Counted from the first letter of the stretch, positions 25,037 through 34,617 are shown. The stretch is DNA of 64,000 nucleotides from Pseudomonas fulva NBRC 16637 = DSM 17717 (GCF_000730565.1 NZ_BBIQ01000016.1:50161-114160), one strand, 5' to 3'. The notes: generated by a model not told the origin, from the letters alone. Made by a program: numbers and translations.

Positions 25037-26152
25037 TCAGTTGGCCAGCAGATTGCCGCTGCGGCACACCTGCTCGCCGGCCACATGGGCGATCACCATG
25101 CCTGCCGTGGCCATGCGCCGCACACTGCGCGCATACAGCAGTCCAGGCTGGCTGTTGCGCAGAGGCATGACGCGATCACTGAGCGGGTCGATGACCTCGG
25201 CAATCAGTTGACCTGCCTCCAGGTACTGCCCTGGCTTGGCGTGGTACACCAGCAACCCGCCCGCCGCAGCCGTGATCGGCTCCACAGCAGCCAGTGGCGT
25301 GGCTGGCCAGCGCAAGGGCGGCAGGGCAGGGGCATTGCCCTGGATAACGCCAGCATGGGTCAGGAAGTCGAGAATGGCCTGGCAGTCCTGACGCGCCAGG
25401 TCATGGCTCACATCAGCCTGACCGCGCAGTTCGAGGGTGACCGAACACGTGCCTGCCGGGATGGGGAAGCGTTTGCCAAAGCGCTGTTGCAGTTGCCACC
25501 ACAGCAGGCTGAAGCACTCGTCAAATGACTGCCCGCCCGAATCAGTCGCCAATAGGCTGGCCTGGACACCCAGGTAACGGGCCAAGGGCTCGAACTGCGG
25601 CCAGGCGTCTGGAGTGGTGTAGAGGTGTTCGACGGCCTCGAAGTCGCAGTGCAGGTCCAGAACCAGGTCGGCATCGCACGCCAGGCGCTGCAGGATCAGG
25701 CGCTGCGCTTGCAGGGGGGTACGTGCCGGATGGGCATCCAGGCCGCGGCGCAGGTATTCGCGGATCAGTGCCTGGTTGTGGAGCGGGTCCTGGGTCAGGT
25801 GGGCCTCGACCTGATCACCGATGGTGTCTGACAGGTCGACGAAATTGCGGTTGAAGTTCTCGCCACTTTGCAACTCGAACCGGCCCAGCGGGGCGTCGAG
25901 CAGCACCTGCTCAAGGCCCACTGGGTTGGCGACCGGCACCAGGATAACCTCGCACTGCAGGTGGCCTTGCTGGTCCAATTCCAGCAACTGGCGCTTGAGG
26001 TGCCAGGCCACCAGCATGCCGGGCAATTCGTCGGCATGCAGCGAGGCCTGGATGTACACCTTGCGACCACTGCGTGGCCCGAAGTGAAAACTGTGCAGTT
26101 GGCGGGTTACCCCAGGAACAGGGGAAAGAATGTCGTGGGTCGAGTGGTGCAT
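25037..26152 (-). CDS. succinylglutamate desuccinylase/aspartoacylase (M14-like) family protein
   Basis: A 371-residue zinc-dependent hydrolase related to AstE and aspartoacylase. Zinc ligands are visible in ASLHADELPG (H and E, about residues 37-46) and DLVLDLHCDFEA (about 174-185); a probable catalytic Glu is in VTLELRG. The C-terminal part (from about 270) has a beta-barrel/biotinyl-like domain (GGLLVYHAKPGQYLEAGQLI). AGGA lies five bases before ATG. The substrate is unknown. It is embedded in the DNA-repair cluster between the helicase (65-base gap) and the ligase (115-base gap), where a small-molecule deacylase is unexpected. Confidence 0.85.
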   Translation of the reverse strand: MHHSTHDILSPVPGVTRQLHSFHFGPRSGRKVYIQASLHADELPGMLVAWHLKRQLLELDQQGHLQCEVILVPVANPVGLEQVLLDAPLGRFELQSGENFNRNFVDLSDTIGDQVEAHLTQDPLHNQALIREYLRRGLDAHPARTPLQAQRLILQRLACDADLVLDLHCDFEAVEHLYTTPDAWPQFEPLARYLGVQASLLATDSGGQSFDECFSLLWWQLQQRFGKRFPIPAGTCSVTLELRGQADVSHDLARQDCQAILDFLTHAGVIQGNAPALPPLRWPATPLAAVEPITAAAGGLLVYHAKPGQYLEAGQLIAEVIDPLSDRVMPLRNSQPGLLYARSVRRMATAGMVIAHVAGEQVCRSGNLLAN

Positions 26153-26267
26153 GATGGTCCTGAATACGGGGCTGTACGGTCTGGGGCACGGGTTGAGCCT
26201 TCAGATGAAAGCACAGTTTCGCCGCCAGCGCCTCACGCCAGCCCCTCGCCGCCACCTGCGATCCCGA

Positions 26268-27926
26268 TCAGGCCAGCAAGGCCTGCAAGGTCGCCAAGTC
26301 GTCAGCCTCCTCGACAGGCTTGTCCAGACGCCAGCGCAACATGCGCGGAAAGCGCACGGCAATGCCGCTCTTGTGGCGCTTGGACAGGGCGATGCCTTCA
26401 AAGCCCAGCTCGAACACCAGCGTAGGCGTGACGCTGCGCACTGGGCCGAAGGTTTCCTGGGTGGTCTTGCGCACGATGGCATCGACCTTGCGCATCTCCT
26501 CGTCGGTCAGGCCGGAATAGGCCTTGGCGAAGGGGATCAGCGTGCGGTCCGGGGTGCCGGCAGGGCTGTCCCAGACCGCGAAGGTGTAGTCGCTGTACAA
26601 GCTGGCGCGCCGTCCGTGACCCCGCTGGGCGTAGATCAGCACGGCATCGACGCTGAACGGGTCGATCTTCCACTTCCACCAGGTGCCCATGTCCTTGGTG
26701 CGGCCAACGCTATACAGGGCCTCGCGCTGCTTGAGCATCATGCCTTCCACGCCCAGGCTGCGTGACTGCTCCCGCTGCCGGGCAAGGTCCGCCCAATCGG
26801 GCCCTTCGAGCAGTGGGGAGAGCAATACAGGTGCCAGTGGGGAGGCCTCAAGCACGCGCTCGAGCTGCGCGCGCCGTTCATGCTGCGGGCGACTGCGCCA
26901 GTCCTCGCCTTGCCACTCCAGCAAGTCATAGGCCTGCAACACCACCGGGGCATCGCTCAGCAATTTCTTGCCCAAGGTCTTGCGACCCAGGCGCTGCTGC
27001 AGCAGGGCAAAGGGCTGCACGGACGCCTCTGCCTTGGCATCGCTCGCTTTCCAGACCAGGATCTCGCCATCGAGCACCACGCCATCGGGCAGGGTCTGGG
27101 CCAGGCTCTGCAACTCGGGAAAACGTTCGGTGACCAGCTCCTCGCCGCGCGACCAGACCCACAACTGCCCGTCGCGCTTGACCACCTGTGCCCGGATGCC
27201 ATCCCACTTCCATTCGATTTGCCAAGCGCTGGGCGGCCCGAGCAGCGTATCGAACTGTTCGACCGGGGCCTGCAGAGGGTGCGCGAGAAAGAACGGATAC
27301 GGCTGCCCACCACGCTGGCTATGCTCATCGGCAGATTCGGGCGCGATCAGTTGAAGGTAGCGCTCGGCGGTTGGCCGGTGGCTGATGTCGGTATACCCGA
27401 CCAGCCGCTGGGCTATCCGCTTGGCATCCAGCTCCGCCAACTGGGCCAGGGCACGCGTGACCAGCAGCTTCGATACGCCGACGCGGAAACTGCCGGTGAT
27501 CAGCTTCAGGCACAGCATCAGGCTGGGGCGATCCAGCCGTGCCCACAAAGGTGGCAGACGTTGCTGGAGCTCTTCCGGGGGCAGGCCGCGCAACGGCAGC
27601 AGGTAGCTTTCGACCCAGTGCGCCAGGCCTTCGTCATCGCCCTCCTGGGTGTCGGGCAGCAGCAGCGAAATGGTCTCGGCCAGGTCGCCTACCGCCTGGT
27701 AGCTTTCCTCGAACAGCCAGTCCGGCAGCCCTGCCATCGCGCCAGCCAGTTCGCGCAGTACCCGAGTGGGTACCAATTGACGCGGCCGCCCGCCCGCCAG
27801 GAAATACACCGCCCAGGCGGCGTCCTGGGCCGGTGCGCTGGCGAAGTATTCACGCAGGGCCTGGAGCTTGGCATTGCTGGAGGTGGTGCCATCGAGGCGC
27901 AGGTACAGTTCGGCGAAGGCTTTCAT
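26268..27926 (-). CDS. ATP-dependent DNA ligase (Lhr-cluster type)
   Basis: A 552-residue ATP ligase, additional to the NAD-dependent LigA every bacterium carries. It has an N-terminal DNA-binding domain (1-200), nucleotidyltransferase motif I EWKWDGIRAQ (active-site Lys near 242), motif III WVWSRGEELV, motif IV LDGEILVW, motif V EGMMLKQ and WKWKIDPFSVDAVLIYA, and an OB domain ending in the basic WRLDKPVEEADDL region. Its ATG overlaps the exonuclease stop (ATGA), so translation is coupled to the upstream nuclease gene. Confidence 0.93.
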   Translation of the reverse strand: MKAFAELYLRLDGTTSSNAKLQALREYFASAPAQDAAWAVYFLAGGRPRQLVPTRVLRELAGAMAGLPDWLFEESYQAVGDLAETISLLLPDTQEGDDEGLAHWVESYLLPLRGLPPEELQQRLPPLWARLDRPSLMLCLKLITGSFRVGVSKLLVTRALAQLAELDAKRIAQRLVGYTDISHRPTAERYLQLIAPESADEHSQRGGQPYPFFLAHPLQAPVEQFDTLLGPPSAWQIEWKWDGIRAQVVKRDGQLWVWSRGEELVTERFPELQSLAQTLPDGVVLDGEILVWKASDAKAEASVQPFALLQQRLGRKTLGKKLLSDAPVVLQAYDLLEWQGEDWRSRPQHERRAQLERVLEASPLAPVLLSPLLEGPDWADLARQREQSRSLGVEGMMLKQREALYSVGRTKDMGTWWKWKIDPFSVDAVLIYAQRGHGRRASLYSDYTFAVWDSPAGTPDRTLIPFAKAYSGLTDEEMRKVDAIVRKTTQETFGPVRSVTPTLVFELGFEGIALSKRHKSGIAVRFPRMLRWRLDKPVEEADDLATLQALLA

Positions 27927-28939
27927 GCGCCCGTCTCCCCAGCTGTAGCGTCATCTTCCTCACCGTATTCGGTAACGAATGCGCGGGCGTCGAGCCCCTG
28001 TTCATTCAGGTAGCGCACCAGCACGCCCACCGATCCATGGGTGACCATGACCCGTTCGGCGCCTGTCTGGCCGATGGCCCACAGCAGCCCAGGCCAATCG
28101 GCGTGGTCCGAGAGCACGAAGCCCCGGTCCACACCGCGTCTGCGCCGGGTGCCGCGCAGCAGCATCCAGCCACTGGCGAACGCGTCGCTGTAATCGCCGA
28201 AGCGTCGCATCCAGCTGCTGCCGCCAGCGGACGGCGGGGCCATCACCAGGGCGGTGCGCAATAGCGGGTCGTTGCGTGCAATATCGCCGGCATAGCGGGT
28301 TTCAGGTAAATACACGCCCGCTTCGCGATACACCCTGTTCAGCGGCTCGACGGCGCCGTGCACCAGAATCGAGCCGATGCTGGGGTCCAGGCCATGCAGG
28401 ATGCGCTGCGCCTTGCCGAAGGCGTAGCAGAACAGCACGCTGGCCTTGCCCTGTTCGCTGTTGGCCCGCCACCAGGCGTTGATCCCGGCGAACACATCCG
28501 CCTGGGTCGGCCAACGGTAGATGGGCAGGCCAAACGTCGATTCGGTGATGAAGGTATGGCAGCGTACGGGCTCGAACGGCGCGCAGGTGCCGTCGGGCTC
28601 GACCTTGTAGTCGCCCGACGCCACCCACACCTCGCCTTGATACTCCAGGCGCACCTGCGCCGACCCCAGCACATGCCCGGCAGGGTGCAGGCTCAAGGTC
28701 ACGCCGTGGTGCAACAGGCGCTCGCCGTAGGGCAGGGTCTGCAAATTGATGTCCATGCCCAGGCGGCTGCGCAGGATGCCGGCGCCCGGGTCTGCGGTGA
28801 GGTAGTGGCGATTGCCGGAACGCGAGTGGTCACCGTGACCATGGGTGATCACGGCGCGGTCTACCGGCCGCCAGGGATCGATGTAGAAATCGCCGGGCGG
28901 GCAGTACAGGCCTTCGGGTCGAGCGATGACGAGGTCCAT
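27923..28939 (-). CDS. ligase-associated DNA exonuclease (metallo-beta-lactamase fold)
   Basis: A 338-residue MBL/beta-CASP nuclease related to SNM1 and CPSF. The metal-binding HGHGDHSRSG is at about residues 33-42, with further ligands in HPAGHVLGSAQ, SGDYK and SDHADWPGL. Known relatives in the Lhr cluster are 5'-end exonucleases. It is the first gene of the cluster, four-base overlap with the ligase. The ribosome site is weak. Confidence 0.9.
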   Translation of the reverse strand: MDLVIARPEGLYCPPGDFYIDPWRPVDRAVITHGHGDHSRSGNRHYLTADPGAGILRSRLGMDINLQTLPYGERLLHHGVTLSLHPAGHVLGSAQVRLEYQGEVWVASGDYKVEPDGTCAPFEPVRCHTFITESTFGLPIYRWPTQADVFAGINAWWRANSEQGKASVLFCYAFGKAQRILHGLDPSIGSILVHGAVEPLNRVYREAGVYLPETRYAGDIARNDPLLRTALVMAPPSAGGSSWMRRFGDYSDAFASGWMLLRGTRRRRGVDRGFVLSDHADWPGLLWAIGQTGAERVMVTHGSVGVLVRYLNEQGLDARAFVTEYGEEDDATAGETGA

Positions 28940-29053
28940 GGCACACGCACTGGTAGGGAGTTACCAGTTAGGAGCCGCTGCGGCCAGGGGAAGTTCGACC
29001 GGTGGTTTCTTCACCCCTTGACCGCCGCAAGCGCTGCACGCCGCCGGCCGTTT

Positions 29054-31495
29054 CTACTTGCCCGGTACCAGGGTCAGGCGCTGGGTGCCATAGGCACGCG
29101 CGAAGTGCTGAGGCGCAAGGGGCATGACAGCGAAGCGGCCCTTGAACCAGGCCTCAAGGCCATCCCCGTAATGTGGGCTGGCCGGATTGCCGGACTGGCC
29201 GCTGCTGGTCAGCACCTGGAGGGGTTCAGCCTGGCTGAAGTCCACGATCAGCCGCGCCGATGCCGGCAGGCGGGTGACGAAGTCGCTTCCCCAGGCGTAG
29301 GGGGTGAAGGCAAGCGTGCTGAAGTCGCCGCCTGCAGGCTGCGCAGGGCGGCTGATGGCATCACCCAGCCCATGGTAGGCCGGTGCAGGCCATTCGTATT
29401 GGTGCAGTTTGCCCCATTGCCAGGCGCTGCGGTCGGTGCCCAGTTGGGCGATGCCCGTGTCCATTGCCGCGACCAGGCTGCGGGCCAGGATGGCGGGTTT
29501 GTCTTCCTTCTGTGGCGTACTGCGGTCGTCCCAGAACGGGCTGTCATCCCGGCCCAGCAGGTGATCGGCCTGTGCCGAGAACGACAAGCGTGCATTGCTG
29601 ACCAATGCCTGCCAGGCCGCTCCCGCTTCCGGTCCCAAGTCATCGAGGAATGTCTGACGGGCGACAGCCTGGAGGAACAGGGCGTACAGCGCAGCATCTG
29701 CCGACACTGGGCTCAAGCGACCATCGAATGCCTTGAGCCTAGCCAGCGCCGTACGGGCCTTTTCGCGCTGATCGGCGGGCAAGGCATTGATGGCCTGCTG
29801 CAGCGGGCCTGCCATGCCTGGCGCTTCGAACATCTGCTTGAGCTTGCCGGCCAACAAGGTGACCTGGTCGTTCTGCAGCGCCATCAGGCTGCGGCTATCA
29901 AGGCGGCCACTGCCGGCGAGCTGGCCCAGGCGCTCGGCACGCTCCGGGTAGTACCAACTGCTCGACAGCTGCATGCCGTAGCCGCGCGGCAGGCTGCGCT
30001 GGTTGGCGTGGCCGATCCAGCCAGCGGTCGGGTCCTGATCGTATGGGTGCAGCATGGGGTCGGCATAGCCATCCCAGTCATAGCGCCCGTCCCACCCCGG
30101 CGAAGGCAACAGGCCTTGGCCTTCTCGGCGATTGGGGTAGCGCCCGCTCACCTGCCAGCCAATGTGCGATACTTCGGCGAAGACGAAGTTCAGCGCCGCA
30201 GCCGTGACATCACGGGTGCTGTCGAATGCGCGCTCCACGGTCTTGGCGCGGGTCAGGTCGAACAGTGCATCAAGGCTGCGATCGCCCTTGAACTGCGGCA
30301 GGTTCAGTGCAAGGCCCAGGCTGGCATTGCCCGACTGGCCAAGTAGCGTGCCATGGCGCGTGTCGTGCATCACTTCGCGCACTGGGCGCTCGCCGCGCAC
30401 CAGGAAGGTCTCGGTGTGCGCCCTGGCTGCAACCCATTTGCCGTCCGCCAGGTAACTGACCTGATTGCCCTGGTGGCGCAGTTTTTCCAGGAACAGGTCC
30501 TGGTTGTCGGCCATCACCGCGCTGCTGGTCCAGGCCAGCTGGCCGTTGTAGCCAGCCAGCACGATCGGCAGGCCCGGCAGCGACAGGCCGGCCACTTGGT
30601 ACTTGCTGGAGTGGATCTGCACCGGGCTCAGCGCCCAGGCTGCACGGCTGTCGCTGGCCAGCAGGCTCTTGCCGCTGCGGCTGCGTTGCGGGCCGATGGC
30701 CAGGTTGGCCGAACCGGGACTGCCCAGCAGATCAAGGTCGCCCAGTTTTTGACTGGCAGCTGCCAGGGCAGACAACCCCGGCAACTGACTGGCAAGGTCC
30801 AGGCCCTTGAGCTTGGCTGCTTCGCCTTCGGGAAGCGGTTCGTCGGCGGCACCGGGTAGCAGCCAGGCCAGCTTGTCGCTGCCGACTTTCTGCGCCAGGG
30901 TCAATGCACTGATCTCTTCTTGCAGGTTGACCGACTGACTGAAGGCATACAGCGAAAACATCAGCGCGCAGTCTTCGGGCTTCCAGTACTCGGGGCGGTA
31001 GCCGCTGTTGGCCAGGTCCGCTGGCAGCTTGTCGCGGTAGCGGAACAGGTAGGCGTTGACCCCGCGCGCATAGACGTCGAAGAAGCGCTTGAGCCGTGGC
31101 GATGCGTCGGCGTACAGCTGCGCCGCGCTTTGCTTGAGGTTGGCCGCCCGCATCAAGCGGTCGATATCCAGTGCATCACGGCCGGCCACTTCAGCCATGC
31201 GCCCTTGGGCGAGCAACCGCATGGCGACCATCTGCTCAATCCGGTCCCCGGCATGCACGTACCCCAAGGTGAAGAGCGCGTCATGGAACGAGCTGCTCTC
31301 GATCAGCGGAGCGCCCATGGCATTGCGCCTGACCGACACGTTCTGGGCCAGGCCCTTGAGCGGCTGCACGCCGCTGGACGGCGGCAGGCTGTCCTGTTGG
31401 GCGGTGGTCTGGCAACCGGCCAGGCCAAGTGAACCGAGCAGCAGGGCAGCCGTTGCAGCGCGCGGGCGGAAAAAGAAAAGGGCGGGGGCGGCCAT
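29054..31495 (-). CDS. penicillin acylase family lipoprotein (AHL acylase/QuiP-like)
   Basis: An 813-residue N-terminal-nucleophile hydrolase precursor. The first 28 residues form a lipoprotein signal (LLLGSLGLAGC, lipid Cys at 28). The self-cleavage nucleophile is best placed at S262: GSANLAIGPQRSRSGKS aligns with the family pattern GSN-x-W...SG at fixed spacing. The alpha chain would be residues 29 to about 261 and the beta chain 262-813. Relatives hydrolyse acyl-homoserine lactones or penicillins; which applies here is unknown. GGAG precedes ATG. Membrane anchoring would place the activity in the periplasm. Confidence 0.85.
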   Translation of the reverse strand: MAAPALFFFRPRAATAALLLGSLGLAGCQTTAQQDSLPPSSGVQPLKGLAQNVSVRRNAMGAPLIESSSFHDALFTLGYVHAGDRIEQMVAMRLLAQGRMAEVAGRDALDIDRLMRAANLKQSAAQLYADASPRLKRFFDVYARGVNAYLFRYRDKLPADLANSGYRPEYWKPEDCALMFSLYAFSQSVNLQEEISALTLAQKVGSDKLAWLLPGAADEPLPEGEAAKLKGLDLASQLPGLSALAAASQKLGDLDLLGSPGSANLAIGPQRSRSGKSLLASDSRAAWALSPVQIHSSKYQVAGLSLPGLPIVLAGYNGQLAWTSSAVMADNQDLFLEKLRHQGNQVSYLADGKWVAARAHTETFLVRGERPVREVMHDTRHGTLLGQSGNASLGLALNLPQFKGDRSLDALFDLTRAKTVERAFDSTRDVTAAALNFVFAEVSHIGWQVSGRYPNRREGQGLLPSPGWDGRYDWDGYADPMLHPYDQDPTAGWIGHANQRSLPRGYGMQLSSSWYYPERAERLGQLAGSGRLDSRSLMALQNDQVTLLAGKLKQMFEAPGMAGPLQQAINALPADQREKARTALARLKAFDGRLSPVSADAALYALFLQAVARQTFLDDLGPEAGAAWQALVSNARLSFSAQADHLLGRDDSPFWDDRSTPQKEDKPAILARSLVAAMDTGIAQLGTDRSAWQWGKLHQYEWPAPAYHGLGDAISRPAQPAGGDFSTLAFTPYAWGSDFVTRLPASARLIVDFSQAEPLQVLTSSGQSGNPASPHYGDGLEAWFKGRFAVMPLAPQHFARAYGTQRLTLVPGK

Positions 31496-31685
31496 GGCAA
31501 GGCTCCTGCAAGGCGTAGCGGGTATGGAAAGGCGCTAAGGTAGTGAGCAGGCCGCCTGGGTGCAAGGCCTGCCCCGGCTTTATTTCGGCACACTGCCCCA
31601 GCGGTGAATGAGTGGCAGGACTCTGTCGGCAATTTGCCAATCCGTGGCCATGACGCTGGGGTACCCAAGCGCGCCTTGCAGTGGG

Positions 31686-33026
31686 TCAAACCTCGAAATG
31701 CTCAGCCATGGCGTCGGAAAAGTGCGTGCAGTTGATGCGGGTGTACTGCACATAGTTACGTGTGATCGCAAAGGATTCGCCAGGCATGAGCAGCACATCG
31801 TGCTGTTCGAGTTGGCGCACGAACGGATGCAGGTCGGCGATATCGGGGTGATGGACCCACAGAAACATGCCGCCTTGGGGCGTGATATCGAAGCGCCAAC
31901 CGCGGTCTGTCAGCGTGCGCTGGGTCTGAACCTGCTGTCGAATCAGGCGTTGCTGCAGATCGCTCATGTGCCTGGCGTAGGTGCCGTCGGTGAGGATGGT
32001 GTTGACGAAGCGCTCGCAGAACGCAGGCACCGCCACGCAGGTGAGCAGTTTCAGGCGCATGAGCGGTTCGACCAGTGCAGCCGGGCAAGCGATGTAGCCC
32101 ACGCGTAGCGAGGCGGACAGGCATTTGGAGAAACTGCCGATATAGATGACCTGCTGCAGGTTGTCCAAGCCGGCGAAGGTCTGGCGTACACCCGGGCTGA
32201 AGTCGCCATAGACATCGTCTTCGACGATGTAGAAGCCGTGTTCGATCGCCAGTCTCAGCACGCCGAAGGCGTTGTGCGGGCTGACGTTGCTGCCGGTGGG
32301 GTTGTGGAATGTGCTGTTGCAGAAGAATGCCTTGACCTTGTGCTGGACCAGGTGCCGCTGCATGTCCTCAAGGTCCGGGCCGTCTTGCAGCCGACGGATG
32401 CCGATCACGTGCCCGCCGGCCAGCTGGATCAGCTTGATCAGGTTACCGTTGCAGGGCTCGTCGACGAACACGTGGTCGCCAGGGGCGATCAGCAGACGGG
32501 CCACCAGGTCCAGGGCCTGGGTGGCGCCCAATGTGCTGAGTAATTGCTGTGGACCTACATCGATCTGGGTCATGCGCCGCAGGTGCACGCACAGCTGCTT
32601 GCGCATGGGCAGGTAACCCTGGATGTCGCCGTAATCGGCCAGCGAGCTTTGTTCCAGGCGCGCCGTGCGACGCACAGCCTTGGCCAGCAGCTCGGTGTCG
32701 CGCCAGGCAGGGGGCAGCCAACCGCAGCCGAGCTTGGTGTAGTGCTGGCCGCCTTGCAGCAGTTTGAACAGCGCGTCCCCGGCCATATGCCCAGGTGCCT
32801 CGTCTCTGGCTGGCGGCCGAGCGGTGCCGGCCACGAAATAGCCACGCCCTGGCACGGCCGTCAACAGCCCTTCGCTGACCAGGCGCCCATAGCTGGACAC
32901 GACCTCGTGGTAGGTCGCACCCGTGCTGGCCGTGAGCTTGCGAATCGACGGCATGCGTTGCCCTGGCAGCCATTCGCTGGCAGCCAGACGCTGCCGGAGT
33001 TGATGAAGCAGAGTGTCAGCACGCAT
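31686..33026 (-). CDS. MocR-type GntR/aminotransferase transcriptional regulator
   Basis: A 446-residue fusion: an N-terminal winged helix (residues 1-75; GQRMPSIRKLTASTGATYHEV) and a PLP aminotransferase-fold domain. The PLP lysine is in YIGSFSKCLSASLRVGY. MocR proteins sense PLP or amino-compound ligands and act on divergent genes. I chose start 33026 (MRADTLLHQLRQ). It is divergent from an MFS transporter at 33158, with a palindrome in the 131-base gap, so it probably controls that exporter. Confidence 0.9.
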   Translation of the reverse strand: MRADTLLHQLRQRLAASEWLPGQRMPSIRKLTASTGATYHEVVSSYGRLVSEGLLTAVPGRGYFVAGTARPPARDEAPGHMAGDALFKLLQGGQHYTKLGCGWLPPAWRDTELLAKAVRRTARLEQSSLADYGDIQGYLPMRKQLCVHLRRMTQIDVGPQQLLSTLGATQALDLVARLLIAPGDHVFVDEPCNGNLIKLIQLAGGHVIGIRRLQDGPDLEDMQRHLVQHKVKAFFCNSTFHNPTGSNVSPHNAFGVLRLAIEHGFYIVEDDVYGDFSPGVRQTFAGLDNLQQVIYIGSFSKCLSASLRVGYIACPAALVEPLMRLKLLTCVAVPAFCERFVNTILTDGTYARHMSDLQQRLIRQQVQTQRTLTDRGWRFDITPQGGMFLWVHHPDIADLHPFVRQLEQHDVLLMPGESFAITRNYVQYTRINCTHFSDAMAEHFEV

Positions 33027-33042
33027 CGACGGGTCCGCCAGT

Positions 33043-33068
33043 GTTAGAAAAAACAGCCTAACAGTTAG
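33043..33068. promoter_or_regulatory. putative MocR operator
   Basis: GTTAG (33043-33047), then CTAAC-A-GTTAG (33058-33068): an 11-base perfect dyad plus one extra half-site at a 21-base direct-repeat distance (33043 to 33064). It lies in the gap between the MocR gene and the MFS gene, fitting the multi-half-site operators known for MocR proteins. Confidence 0.55.
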
Positions 33069-33157
33069 CTGGAAACCGCGTCGACTGTTCGCCCGTGCTC
33101 GGCCGATCAGTGAGAAGCTTCGGCGCATTCCATTCCTGCATCATCAGCGAGCACGCC

Positions 33158-34375
33158 ATGACCGAAACCCTGCCAGCACGCACCTACCTGTATTTCATTG
33201 CGCAGTCGGTCAACCTCACCACGGCTGTGATGTCCGTGACCATGGCGGCCCTGGTCGGTGCTGCTCTGGCGCCCGATCCTGCGTGGTCAACGGTGCCCTA
33301 CGGGTTTCAGTTTCTCTGCGTGATGCTGGCGACCTACCCGGTGTCGTGGCTGATGGGGCGCATCGGTCGTCGGCGCGCGTTCATGCTGGGTGCTCTACCC
33401 TTGGCCCTGTCCGGCGTCAGCGGGTTCCTGGCCGTGCAGCACCAGCACTTTGTTGCCCTGATACTCAGCCACTGCGCATTGGGGGTGTATATCGCGTTCG
33501 CCAACTTCAACCGGTTTGCCGCTACCGACAACCTGACGCAACACCTCAAAGCGCGGGCGCTCTCACTGGTGGTGGCAGGCGGAGTGATCGCGGCAGTGGT
33601 GGGGCCGGCCTTGACCGGTTGGCTCAGGGATGTGGGTGGGTATCCGCTGTTCTCGCTGTGCTACGCCGCCTTTGTCGGCCTGGCGCTCGTGTCGTGGTTG
33701 ATAGCCCTTTGCTTGCCTAAAGAGAAACCGGTCAATCGCCCGCAGCAGGACCTGCGAGCGTGCGAGGTAGGGCAGCTTGCGTCACGCAGGGTGCTGGTGA
33801 TGGCGATGAGCGTGGCAGCGCTGGGGTACGGCATCATGAACCTGTTGATGATCCAGGCTTCGCTGCACATGAAAGGTATGCACCAGGACTTCTCCGACGT
33901 GCGCATGGCCATCCAGTGGCATGTCGTGGCGATGTTTGCGCCTTCGTTCTTCACTGGCAGCATCATTCAACGGTTGGGCATCAAGGTGACGATCTGTGCC
34001 GGGTTGGGCCTGTTCGTGGTGAGCACGGCCTTGAACATGGGGTCTAGCAGTTATGCCGTGATGACGGCGGCACTGATAGCCCTGGGCCTGGGCTGGAACC
34101 TGACCTACGTGGGCGGGGGGGCGCTGCTGGCGCAGGCATTGCAAGATAGCCCGGGGGCGATGCGCCTGCAGGGCAAGAATGACCTGGCCATCGCCGTGTG
34201 TGCCACCCTCGGCGCCTTTACGCCATCCTTGTTGCTGGACACCGCAGGCTGGACGGGCACCAACGGTCTATGCATGGTGCTGTGCCTGGGGCTGTTGCTG
34301 GCCACCGCGCTTCGGTTGCCAGCCAAGCCAGGCACCTCGGCGCCCGGGCTGCAGACCGCACCGCGCCCGCGCTAA
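33158..34375 (+). CDS. MFS transporter
   Basis: A 405-residue protein with about 12 hydrophobic helices. The loop 2-3 motif region MGRIGRRRAFMLGALP (about 64-79) is a good match for the MFS signature G-x-x-x-D/R-R-x-G-R-R. I chose ATG 33158 (MTETLPARTYLYF). The substrate is unknown; YcaD/DHA-type multidrug efflux is most similar in layout. Expression is likely under the divergent MocR regulator. Confidence 0.88.
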   Translation: MTETLPARTYLYFIAQSVNLTTAVMSVTMAALVGAALAPDPAWSTVPYGFQFLCVMLATYPVSWLMGRIGRRRAFMLGALPLALSGVSGFLAVQHQHFVALILSHCALGVYIAFANFNRFAATDNLTQHLKARALSLVVAGGVIAAVVGPALTGWLRDVGGYPLFSLCYAAFVGLALVSWLIALCLPKEKPVNRPQQDLRACEVGQLASRRVLVMAMSVAALGYGIMNLLMIQASLHMKGMHQDFSDVRMAIQWHVVAMFAPSFFTGSIIQRLGIKVTICAGLGLFVVSTALNMGSSSYAVMTAALIALGLGWNLTYVGGGALLAQALQDSPGAMRLQGKNDLAIAVCATLGAFTPSLLLDTAGWTGTNGLCMVLCLGLLLATALRLPAKPGTSAPGLQTAPRPR

Positions 34376-34412
34376 CGGACAGGCGCGGTGCTGTCAAACG
34401 GCGGGGCGGCTA

Positions 34413-34610
34413 TCAGGCGCCGTGGCACTTCTTGAATTTCTTTTCGCTGCCGCAGGGGCACGGGTCGTTGCGGCCAACATCCTTGAGGGCGTTGCGCACC
34501 GGCTCCTGGTGACCGTGGTTGCAGTGCGGCCCGTGGACGTGGCCGTGATCATGGTGATGATCGTGGTCGTGGTCGCAGTCAGGGCCGTGAACGTGAGGCT
34601 GTTGGGACAT
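34413..34610 (-). CDS. His-rich SEC-C metal-binding protein (65 aa)
   Basis: The C-terminal 20 residues are a SEC-C zinc motif, NDPCPCGSEKKFKKCHG (CxCx8CH). The N-terminal half is His/Asp-rich (HVHGPDCDHDHDHHHDHGH), a probable metal reservoir. SEC-C motifs bind zinc and, in SecA, contact SecB and the ribosome. GGAG precedes the start. It is the last of four same-strand genes (36070 to 34413), seven bases after the LEA14-like lipoprotein gene. Confidence 0.88.
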   Translation of the reverse strand: MSQQPHVHGPDCDHDHDHHHDHGHVHGPHCNHGHQEPVRNALKDVGRNDPCPCGSEKKFKKCHGA

Positions 34611-34617
34611 TGCAGGG

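Noticed and set aside
28358..30346. 662-codon frame opposite the acylase and exonuclease
   Set aside because: Antisense to genes with intact catalytic motifs; no own signals.
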